The position numbers were made by a program, and so were the translations under genes. This document shows, piece after piece, positions 11,396-19,789 of a DNA stretch of 64,000 nucleotides. Source of the stretch: Isoetes taiwanensis (lineage: Eukaryota > Streptophyta > Lycopodiopsida > Isoetales > Isoetaceae); the NCBI GenBank assembly GCA_021234155.1, contig JAJEKV010000008.1:6784445-6848444 (forward strand), read 5' to 3'. The stretch's first letter is position 1, and every line of letters begins with the position of its first letter. The notes under the pieces are model-generated. The model was not told the DNA's origin. It saw only the letters and a program-made list of their open reading frames with translations, and did not search any database.

Positions 11396-12395
11396 GAAAC
11401 TCTCCCTTATGTGGCCTCCATTATCCCAGTTGAATTGAGCCCAGTTTACTGGAACCATGAATGCTTCCACTCCCCTTTCAATTCCATTAGTTCTTATATA
11501 TATCTGCTGACTTTAAGCTTCATTCACCTCCAACAGTCTTTGTCCAAATTGATATGCTAAAACCTCTGCACTAGAAACTACCTTTTTAGATCTTTTTGAA
11601 GAAAAACTGACAATCCCACTGAGATGGAGCAGAATTCCACCAAAAAGTGGAAGAAGTAGTAAGAGATTGCAAGGTGCAAGCCCAACATTCCTACAGATGA
11701 TGTAATTGGAGAGGAGGAAAGGGTTCTGGAACAGATATATCAGAGCAACAGCAATAGTAACAGTCTTTACAGGAGAAATGGGAATGTTAATGGAAGCATG
11801 AGAAGAATGGAATGAAAAAAAGTATAGCAGGCTAAAATAATCCAAGGTAATGAGGAATTGGAAGAATCTAGAAAGAAAGCTAGAGATAGTAATAAGAAGA
11901 ATTGGGAGGTAGTGAAACATGGGAATATTAGAGTCTTGAACAAAGTATTCAATTGGCTTCTGGTAACAAAGAGAATACCCATCCCAATACTGACTTTGCG
12001 AGCACGAAAAATGATAGGATTCAAAAAAGGAAGGGCGTTTCTTTCAATGGGCTAGATCATATTGCTAAGTTCAATAAACATAACCCTACGACAAAATTAT
12101 ACTTTACGGATAATAGTTCTTTAAAGGGTAAGAAAGTCATGAATCTGGTTATGAGGACAGGAGTGAAGCAAAATTTAGATAAGAAAAGAGACTGTCAAAC
12201 TCAAATATATCAAATATACCCATATGGTGAAGAGCTATTTGGTTTAAGTGAGTGATTCTAGCAGAGACAATGACAACATAAGTGAGTACAGAGATGCTAA
12301 TCCTTTCTAGATTCTACAAGAGTGCTCAGATGTGGACTATGAAGCAACGATATTGGCAGGGGATAAAATTTTTAATTACTCAACAAGGGGGAATG
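11396..12395 (+). mobile_element. L1-type LINE ORF1 remnant
   Basis: Translation gives VYWNHECFHSPFNSISSYI (about 11446-11502), matching the central LINE ORF1 where it reads CWNEDCFRSLFNSIGTYIS. It then passes into low-complexity polar sequence (SNSNSLYRRNGNVNGS, RKKARDSNKKNWEVV, SGNKENTHPNTDF) like the ORF1 C-terminal tail, ending in DSSRDNDNISEYRD before about 12310. It abuts the ORF2 remnant in the reverse of the normal ORF1-ORF2 order, so two truncated elements were joined. Confidence 0.6.
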
Positions 12396-12397
12396 TC

Positions 12398-13403
12398 TGT
12401 GACGCTCCTCGAATCCATACGATGCTCCCATCGTATAAATACGGGAAATTCCCCTCCCATGGTGACTTCATCACCACGGAAAGGCCCTCCGTCTGACTCG
12501 AACCACTTATGATGGCCAAGTGTCCGAGTGAAGGACACAGAGGCGTCATTCATCCCACGCCTTCTATGGGAATCCGATATAGCAGAAGCGTACATGCATG
12601 TTAGCACCTGGCAACAATACTAATAAATAATATACCACCACGAAGGGTGGCCCATCATCATCAAGACAAATAACAACAGAATACCAATATAACAAAGGAA
12701 ATGCACCATAAATTAGAGCTCTATCCTGGGCTCAGTCTCATGGTGATGCAAGTCACCAGGCTTGGGTGTATTTTGGCATGTGACCATGATGATAATTGTG
12801 CTCACCATAAACTCTCAACACAAGAGAAACAGAAAGAGAGCTATCCTTATACATCCATCCATCAATACCTTCGAATAGAACATAAAATAGAGATTAAGAA
12901 TACATCTATTCATACAAGGGTTAATCCTAGCTATCTTCTAAGCATACAAAGGGTTAATCCTATGACTATCTAGGAATCCAAGCTATCTACGTACTAACCA
13001 GAATCATAGCTAGATCTACTATTTCTCTCGTTCTCCATCCTTCTGGCTGGGGTAGGATTGAACAGCAGCTCCTCCCCCACCAATCCTCCCCAATTAGAAT
13101 TGGGGCAAATTGGGGTGGAAGCCCCAATTTTGGTGTCCCAAATTGGCAAGCCTACCTTGCCCAATCGATTTGGACCAGGTGGCAACTCTGGGTTGGTTAA
13201 TATTAACTAATTTAATATTTTAACCCCTTTTAGTATGAGGTTAAGCCCTAGATTCGAATTAGGATTTAGGGTTAAGTTTCCACCTTAATAATTAATGATT
13301 TACATAGCTAACGTTAGCTTATGAATAATTAATGATGCATTGATTATTCATAGTGACGTGTCACATATTCATACCCAAAAGGCATATAAATACGTGTGTC
13401 ACA
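12398..13403 (-). mobile_element. LTR of a retrotransposon family (about 1 kb, probably solo)
   Basis: The block starts TGTGACGCTCC and ends GTGTGTCACA. Its first 265 bp recur at 31811-32075, 38986-39250 and partly 45178-45271; its last 80 bp recur at 32090-32168, 39265-39343 and 41868-41915. The minus orientation is inferred because, in the other copies, a tRNA-iMet-type primer-binding site sits immediately left of the left tip. Two TATA-like motifs (gtataaatac near 12433, catataaatac near 13383) are present. This copy has no primer-binding site at its left border and no clear 5-bp target duplication. Confidence 0.6.
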
Positions 13404-14090
13404 TTCTCCCCACCTTGAAACCTTAGCATCAAGATTGTTCTTGCATTGGGCCAACACATGGCATGTTGGAGGCAAGTCACCCCACCTTTAAGAGGTAACG
13501 CGAAATTATAAGCCACACAAAAGTTGTCATGTTCAAAGTGATCAAGTTTGAAATGATGTGGAATGTGCAATTTAACTGCGCGAGAGTTGAACGGTAGTTA
13601 GTTTGAGCAACGTTATGTGGAGGGGGACATAACGAGACGGTGATATAAAAGATACATAGGTTCTCGATAGACCGTAGCCTATAGGGCCTAGCAGTTTACT
13701 AGGAAAAAAAAAAGACAACAAGAACATGGGCCCGCAATGGCCCTTAGAAGAAGCTGCAGATGCCAAGGTAAGCGCTTCTGGCATGCAGAATCGTAAGATA
13801 TCAATACTTACAAACTAATTTATATGTTGTGGTTGAAGGGACCACCCCATTTGAAGAAGAAAAAAATGAAGAAAGGGGAAACCTATCATGCCTAAGGCTT
13901 GCCATCCGTCTCGGCGTAAGGAATGGTAATGTTCCCATTATAGCCATAAACGAAGGCGTCCTATCATGCCTATATGTATGTCCCCATTCCTAGGATGCAT
14001 TTAGCCCAAACCCCCTGCATGAAGGCTAGACTACATGATCCCTGTCGGATCTAAGACGTATCGTTTTGCGTCGAAGCTAAAGTTGATGGC
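13404..14090. other. No gene recognised
   Basis: The stretch contains an A10 run (13704-13713), and its composition becomes like the gypsy remnant that follows. It may be the 3' end and LTR side of that element, but I see no motif that proves it. Confidence 0.35.
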
Positions 14091-14094
14091 ATCA

Positions 14095-14375
14095 TTGGTC
14101 AAGCATCGAGGACTGATGTTGTATCCTCCTTCCGTAAGTGGGTCCACTTAACCAAGTAGGACAGGTGATGAGTATTGCTTGTCTATTTGTATGCACGATC
14201 GAGAAGTGCATGTGGAACTAGTTCCACTTGCTCGTCCATAATATCCAAGAGCATTTAGAATCCATATAGTATCTTAGGATCAAATGTATACTTCTCAAAA
14301 AGGCTTACGTGAAGGACATTATAGGCCTTCAGATACTTGAATCCTCAACAGAAGCTTGCATGTCGGTGAACACGT
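14095..14375 (-). pseudogene. Ty3/gypsy integrase C-terminus and chromodomain remnant
   Basis: Read on the minus strand, the sequence gives AYNVLHVSLFEKYTFDPK (about 14273-14327), the typical xVFHVSLLKKY block at the end of Ty3/gypsy integrases. It continues with ELVPHALLDRAYKQTSN and YLVKWTHLRKEDTTSV (about 14105-14165), which is the chromodomain-like core (LVKWxxxxxEDxT). One in-frame stop lies after the integrase block. The upstream RT, RNase H and integrase core are not in the adjacent DNA; a gag-like remnant in the same orientation lies beyond the central LINE at 23.3-24.0 kb. Confidence 0.6.
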
Positions 14376-15003
14376 GGTGGGGTCAGCCATGAGGGTGATG
14401 AGTTCCGCAATGGTTGGAACTCTTTTGGAATCCATGACTATTGACTTCTTTATTTCACTATACTGATCGATCCATACCTCTCATTACTAGACTATTCATT
14501 CGTGTTATACCCTTATAGATATACGTTACAGTGACACTATATCACAGTATACCAAATTTAGAATCATTCTTTATTCACACACGTAGCTGATTATATATTA
14601 TACAGGGGCATAGATATAGACAACTTCTATTTCTTCTGTTAATGTAATACACACTTATAATTTTTGCACTGTTTAGTATAAACTCATTCTAATCATATTA
14701 ACTTCTGTCTATATGTCTATTATACTTCCCCTTCACTTTACAATTTGTTTTATTACAGTCTGCCCTAATTTAATTTCTTATCAAAATTTTGTTTTCTTAT
14801 TTCGTTATAGTTTTAACAACTCATATATTGCTATCCCCAGCGTTTTACATGCCCGTCACATTTATACTTATCCTTTAATATAATTATATATTGCACTATA
14901 TCTCATATTTTTACATATGTACTCTAACATTAATTACACACACGTTCTTCATCATTTATTATTCATAACCTTTTTATAATCATAATCTAAGTCACGTTTT
15001 TCC
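14376..15003. other. AT-rich DNA left of the central LINE
   Basis: This stretch is dominated by short TA-rich words without frames longer than chance. Similar AT-rich DNA (22958-23260) lies on the other side of the LINE, so the LINE inserted into an AT-rich block. Confidence 0.45.
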
Positions 15004-15011
15004 TTCAATAG

Positions 15012-15037
15012 TTTTTTTTTTTTTTTTTTTTTTTTTG
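15012..15037 (-). other. LINE poly(A) tail
   Basis: An uninterrupted run of 26 T on the plus strand marks the 3' end of the minus-strand LINE, next to the left copy of the target-site duplication. Confidence 0.8.
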
Positions 15038-15427
15038 AGAGTAAGGGTAGATTTTTCCATTAATTAGATAAAGCCATACAATCCTTTTGTCCACCTATCA
15101 GGTATGACAATTGGAGAAAATTGATACTCTTTATGAGCATCAAGTAGAAGTAGTAAAAATAATATTCAAATAGAGGTAGCAGTAGATAAGAAGAGTAATA
15201 AAATCCAGTAGTAGACTTAAAGAACTTAAGTGTAGATCTACTCCTTTGGGTGACGTATGCAGTAAAAAGTCTTCAAGTTCCTGCTCTTAATTTCCTGTAA
15301 AAGCAAACAAAAAACCAACCATGATTTCACAAGAGCTGTTTTCTGGAAATCATAGAGATGAACATGGATGATAGAAATGATAGGATATGTAAAATGAAAT
15401 GGAAGGCTGTAATGAGGGATCAGAGGT

Positions 15428-15895
15428 TTAGATGTGGCTGCCAAGGTTGTTGTTAAACCATTCATTGTAGTGCTGGTAAAACTCTGCTGTAGAACCCAGA
15501 ATGTAACTGCCTTGCCCTTTATCATTTTGCATCAGTAGCTTTGTCAAACTTTCCTTCCCCATCAGAAGAAGAAGGGTACCATACAAGTCTGTCAACAGTT
15601 TATGGCTGTAGTACATTTCCCTGAACCTGCTCAACTGAGTTTCTGTCATACTGAAGTGAGTATTAAATAAGAACTCAAACAAGATGTGCATCTGCATGAA
15701 CTCTCGAGTATATATTTCTGCCCATACTGCTTCTTTTGTTCTAGAACTTTCAACCTCTTTCAAAAAATCATCTGTCAGCTCACACAATTGCTTCAGTGTT
15801 AACTTTTTCCCAACTTGTTGACTCTGATACATGGCTAATTCATAACTGTCAACATCTGTGTCCAGCTTTGTGGCACCTTCTCCCTTAAGAAACAT
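15428..15895 (-). CDS. Unassigned 3' ORF of the central LINE (155 residues)
   Basis: A frame overlapping the end of ORF2 by 11 bp stays open to 15428 and ends LGSHI. The first sensible Met is at 15895 (MFLKGEGATKL); the open frame itself extends upstream to 16054, but there it is the shadow of ORF2. The predicted protein is mainly helical, with TLKQLCELTDDFLKEVE, TKEAVWAEIYTREFMQMH and a hydrophobic stretch LLTDLYGTLLLLMG. I recognise no domain. It lies between ORF2 and the poly(A) tail, where plant L1 elements normally have only a 3' UTR or an RNase H domain, and I see no DEDD-type RNase H pattern. It may be a third ORF, a C-terminal extension of ORF2 lost through a frameshift, or captured host sequence. 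Confidence 0.4.
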   Translation of the reverse strand: MFLKGEGATKLDTDVDSYELAMYQSQQVGKKLTLKQLCELTDDFLKEVESSRTKEAVWAEIYTREFMQMHILFEFLFNTHFSMTETQLSRFREMYYSHKLLTDLYGTLLLLMGKESLTKLLMQNDKGQGSYILGSTAEFYQHYNEWFNNNLGSHI

Positions 15896-16157
15896 TAAGT
15901 ATTCTGTGACAGTCAGAATATGGAGCATTAGAATCAATAGCATTGAGAAAAGACACAAACAAATCAAAATGGCCCCTGTATAGCCCAATAGAATTCCAGC
16001 AAGTATTATAACTGTCTCCAAATTTTCTTTTGTGGCACGTTGCAATGGCTTCAATATCTAATTGAAAATGCATTTTGATCCAGAAAATAGAGAGAGGTTT
16101 AGATGCATAGAGAACTCTATTTCTGGATTTCCAAATATTCCATAAGGCAGTGTGCAC
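15885..16157 (-). CDS. ORF2 C-terminal end after a frameshift
   Basis: This frame begins with HTALWNIWKSRNRVLY, the conserved motif at the end of plant LINE zf-RVT regions (ALWxIWKxRN), and ends in ILNVS. The preceding ORF2 frame covers the same DNA with a non-conserved tail (from about residue 1199 on). So a one-base shift near 16160-16175 separates this natural end from the main ORF2. Confidence 0.65.
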   Translation of the reverse strand: MHTALWNIWKSRNRVLYASKPLSIFWIKMHFQLDIEAIATCHKRKFGDSYNTCWNSIGLYRGHFDLFVSFLNAIDSNAPYSDCHRILNVS

Positions 16158-19100
16158 AAGAGTGTTTGCAAAAATGTCACCTTGTTGCAGGAATTGAATA
16201 ATATTACTGAAATTCTGTTTTTCAGAAATGAGCCAAGCTTATTTAGGAACCAAGCCCAGAAGGGTTTCAGTTTGGGACAAAGGAAAATATGCTGTAGATC
16301 CTCTTCCTGAAGACATCCAGAGCTACATATTGAGGTTACATTGCATCTTCTAGATAGGGAAACCAAGTTTGTTAGACTTTTATGAGCAATCAACCAAACG
16401 AAGAAGCAAATTTTAGGAGTACAAAATGACTTCCAAACATTTTCAAAAAGAGACTGAACTTGAGCTTGATCTAATGACCATTTCTGCAGAGCCTTTAGTG
16501 GAGCATCAGTCACATTAATCAAGGTATAAATTTCTTTGACTCTGTAAGCATGTTTACCATTTATGGAGCAACCAAGAGATTTACTGAAGTCACCATAATT
16601 ATTGAAGGAAGCCAAGATATTCTTAAAATGCAGAAAAAGCTTCTTATCACTAGAGGTACCCCTTAGAACAGTCTTCAGAGCAGTCCAAGTTATGAAAGTG
16701 TTATTCCTTCTGTAAAGATCTTTTATAGCAGTGATCCCTTTGTTAGACCATTTTCTGTAAATCTTAGGATGCTTAATGGCCATTGTATTTGAGAACTGAT
16801 CAGAGAAGATTGGTGACCAAAAAAGATCAGTGTTCATAGTGGCTTGATGAATATTGTCTCTCTGAAGCACAGGATGAATTTTATTCCAGGCCATTATTAG
16901 ATTTCTCATCAGAGGAGAAGTATTAGGAGCAGGGTGAATGACCACAAAAGCAGATTGAGAAAGGGAATGCTTAATAGAGGAATGTCCAGTAGGGTAGGAG
17001 CAATTAAGCCAGTACTCGATGAACTGGGATGCAGCAGAATTATTTCCCATGATAGTTCTCCAGATATATTTTCCTGCCAAAGAACAAGCCTGAAGGTGAA
17101 GATTTTTACAGCCAAGTCCCCCCAAATTTTTAGGCCTGGAGACAGAATTCCAATTAACCAGATGTGAACCATTCCAAATGAAATTTCTAATAACCTTTTC
17201 CAACTCAGAGTAAATTGATTTAGGAGCAATAAGAGCAGAAGAAAAGTACACATGAGAGGAAGCTAAAACAGAGTTTGCAATGATTGTCCTACCTACAAAA
17301 GATAGGCAATTCCTATAATTATTCAGTTTTCTTTTGATTCTTTGCAGGATAGGATCCCAAAGACCCTTTAAGTTTGGACTTAGAGAGAGAGGCATACCTA
17401 ATAATTTGGAAGCTTGATTAGGATTCAGAACTTGAATGTCACAAATATAAGACTGAGTGACATCTCCTATGATCTTACTTTTATCAATATTGAGATGAAC
17501 TCCTGATGCTGCAGAGAACTCCTTAAGGAGATCTAGAAAGGTATTGATATTGTTGGGATTGGAATCCAAGAATACAAAAGTGTCATCAGCATACTGTGAA
17601 ATTGTAAGCATATCCAAGTTATTAGGAAGAGATAAACCAGTTAACAGTCCAGAATTTTGCATATGGAGAACACATCTCGTGAGCATTTCAGCAATAATGA
17701 GAAAAAGATAAGGGGCCAAAGGGTAACCCTGTCTAACACCTCTTGCCAAGGGGAAGAAATTTGAAGGAGATCCATTGATCAAGACAGCAGAGTTGGACAT
17801 AGAATTTAGACCATGAATAAGAGATATGAGCTTGGTATGAAAACCCATTTTTTTGAGAGCAATGTCAATGAAATCCCAACTTACAGTATCAAAAGCTCTC
17901 TTAAAATCTAATTTGAGCAGAATGCAAGATTGATGGGAGATCCTATTCCAATGCAAGCCTTCCATAGCACTAATATAATTATCTAGGATAAATCTGTTTG
18001 GTAGAAATGCAGATTGATTGATACTTATATTTTTCTGGAGAAAAGCCCGGATCCTTCTAGCAATAATTTTGGCACAGAGTTTGTAAGAAGAATTGGTGAG
18101 AGAGATTGGTCTCCATTCATTGAAGTAAGTAGGATTATCCACCTTTGGCACTAAAGTAATGAAACCAACAGAAATGGAAGAGTGTAAATGATCAGAATTC
18201 CAAAACCCATGCACAAAGCCAATAATATCAGTTTTCATAATGTCCCAAAATTGAGAATAGAATTCTGGGGGGAAACCATCAGGACCAGGAGATTTGTTCT
18301 TGGAGAAGCTCAAAAGGGTTTTAAGACTTTCCTCCTCCCCAGGAATTGCAATTAGGGAGATATCCATAGAATCAATAGTATTTGGAAGAATAGAGTCCAA
18401 CTTAGCCATAAATTTATCCCTGTTTATTATATCAGTAGCAGTGAGATCATTGTCCTTGAAAAGGAAAGAGTAACTGTCATAGAAATACTTCTTGATCTCA
18501 TGATTCGAGCTGAGAGTAGTGCCAGAGTCATTGATTACATGACTTATAGAGTTCTTGAGAAGTCTGGACTTAGCTACTCGGAAGAAAAATTTAGAGCTCC
18601 CATGGTCAATCTCACTATTGTATTTGATTTTACATTTTATTGCAGAGAATCTAGCCTCCTTTTCCTCAATGGATTTAAGATGCCTCTCAATTAATTCCTC
18701 TGCTATGTGAAGACTAGAATTATATGGGTCAATTTGCAGCAGGGACCTCACATCTTTCATCTTATGAAGAAGACTTTCTTTTTCTTGAATCTTGGCCATA
18801 TTTTTATTTTTTGCCCAAGCCTTTATCCACTCTTTAGCCTTGTGGCGTGACGTTAAAATCTCTTCTTCTTCTTCTTCTTCTTTAGCCTTTTTTATTTTGG
18901 AATAGAAATTTTTCATGGATGTATTAGGTAGCATGGAATCAAGGGACCTGTAGAAATCAGAGAACTCTTCATGAAAAGAGTTGTTTTGAAGGAGAGAACA
19001 ATTAAATTTGAAGGGAAAATTTCTCTCCCTTGGGGGATTAAGCAGATGCTTGGTACAAAGAAATTGGGGCTGATGGTCCGAGATGGAAGTACCTTCATCA

Positions 19101-19756
19101 CTTATGACATAGCAATTATCCCAAAAATCAGAGTTTGGATTCGAGACATAGAATCTATCTAAGGCACAGAACACTCTGTCAAGATTTTTTTGTTTATTAG
19201 ACCAAGTATAAACAGAGGTAGAAGAAGGAATGTGAATGAGAGATGAATCAGAAATAAGATTATTCCAACTCACCCTCTCTGCCACAGACATATTGATTTT
19301 ATTTCCCAATTTCATATCCCAAGTAGGGGTATTATTAAAGTCACCTGCTAGAATCCAGTCAACAGAGGAATTTTGAGTGATCCAAGAATTGATATTGGGC
19401 CAAAGATTTTCTCTCTCCTTTGGACAGGTGGAGGCATACACATTTATGACTCCAAAGGAAATGTTGTTCACAGAGAAAGTGACAGACTGCCACATTTTAG
19501 AGAAACTATTGCAGAAGGAGACATGATGCAGGTTTTTCCAAATAATGGCCATTCCTCCTCTAGTACCATTAGCTTCAATCCAGATTGATGAGGAGCCTGG
19601 GTAAATCCAGTCTCCCAAATTAGAAGCTTCAAACTTAGGGAGTTTGAGTTTCTGGAGCATTATAATGTCTGCATCATACTGCCTAATTTGAGCAATGGCT
19701 CTCCTTCTCTTCAAAGGTCCTTTAGTACCTCTTAGATTCCAACTAAGAATCTTCAT
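16058..19756 (-). CDS. LINE ORF2: endonuclease, reverse transcriptase, zf-RVT (1232 residues)
   Basis: This is the pol protein for target-primed reverse transcription. Residues 1-230 form an APE-like endonuclease: ILSWNLRG at 3-10, GGMAIIWKN at 67-75, AGDFNNTP at 137-144, SDHQP at 226-230. The usual catalytic Glu (QETK) is replaced: residues 35-38 read QKLK. Residues 293-299 are seven Glu encoded by a GAA run. The reverse transcriptase has SPGPDGFPPEFY (489-500), EWRPISLTNSSYK (547-559), motif A KLDFKRAFD (615-623), motif B GVRQGYPLAP (673-682) and motif C YADD (722-725). The zf-RVT region (about 1098-1170) has WKSFCTPKICFFVW, C1138, C1144, C1148, H1156 and C1160. The start MKILSWNLRG is typical for L1. 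Residues from about 1199 are out of frame with the conserved end listed at 15885-16157. Confidence 0.92.
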   Translation of the reverse strand: MKILSWNLRGTKGPLKRRRAIAQIRQYDADIIMLQKLKLPKFEASNLGDWIYPGSSSIWIEANGTRGGMAIIWKNLHHVSFCNSFSKMWQSVTFSVNNISFGVINVYASTCPKERENLWPNINSWITQNSSVDWILAGDFNNTPTWDMKLGNKINMSVAERVSWNNLISDSSLIHIPSSTSVYTWSNKQKNLDRVFCALDRFYVSNPNSDFWDNCYVISDEGTSISDHQPQFLCTKHLLNPPRERNFPFKFNCSLLQNNSFHEEFSDFYRSLDSMLPNTSMKNFYSKIKKAKEEEEEEEILTSRHKAKEWIKAWAKNKNMAKIQEKESLLHKMKDVRSLLQIDPYNSSLHIAEELIERHLKSIEEKEARFSAIKCKIKYNSEIDHGSSKFFFRVAKSRLLKNSISHVINDSGTTLSSNHEIKKYFYDSYSFLFKDNDLTATDIINRDKFMAKLDSILPNTIDSMDISLIAIPGEEESLKTLLSFSKNKSPGPDGFPPEFYSQFWDIMKTDIIGFVHGFWNSDHLHSSISVGFITLVPKVDNPTYFNEWRPISLTNSSYKLCAKIIARRIRAFLQKNISINQSAFLPNRFILDNYISAMEGLHWNRISHQSCILLKLDFKRAFDTVSWDFIDIALKKMGFHTKLISLIHGLNSMSNSAVLINGSPSNFFPLARGVRQGYPLAPYLFLIIAEMLTRCVLHMQNSGLLTGLSLPNNLDMLTISQYADDTFVFLDSNPNNINTFLDLLKEFSAASGVHLNIDKSKIIGDVTQSYICDIQVLNPNQASKLLGMPLSLSPNLKGLWDPILQRIKRKLNNYRNCLSFVGRTIIANSVLASSHVYFSSALIAPKSIYSELEKVIRNFIWNGSHLVNWNSVSRPKNLGGLGCKNLHLQACSLAGKYIWRTIMGNNSAASQFIEYWLNCSYPTGHSSIKHSLSQSAFVVIHPAPNTSPLMRNLIMAWNKIHPVLQRDNIHQATMNTDLFWSPIFSDQFSNTMAIKHPKIYRKWSNKGITAIKDLYRRNNTFITWTALKTVLRGTSSDKKLFLHFKNILASFNNYGDFSKSLGCSINGKHAYRVKEIYTLINVTDAPLKALQKWSLDQAQVQSLFENVWKSFCTPKICFFVWLIAHKSLTNLVSLSRRCNVTSICSSGCLQEEDLQHIFLCPKLKPFWAWFLNKLGSFLKNRISVILFNSCNKVTFLQTLLCTLPYGIFGNPEIEFSMHLNLSLFSGSKCIFN

Positions 19757-19789
19757 TTATAGATGAGATAAGAAATAAATAGAGGGAAC

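Noticed and set aside
15896-16054. Upstream part of the 208-residue frame as a membrane protein (ILAGILLGYTGAILICLCLF)
   Set aside because: This hydrophobic stretch is the out-of-frame reading of the true ORF2 end (KRKFGDSYNTCWNSIGLYRG).
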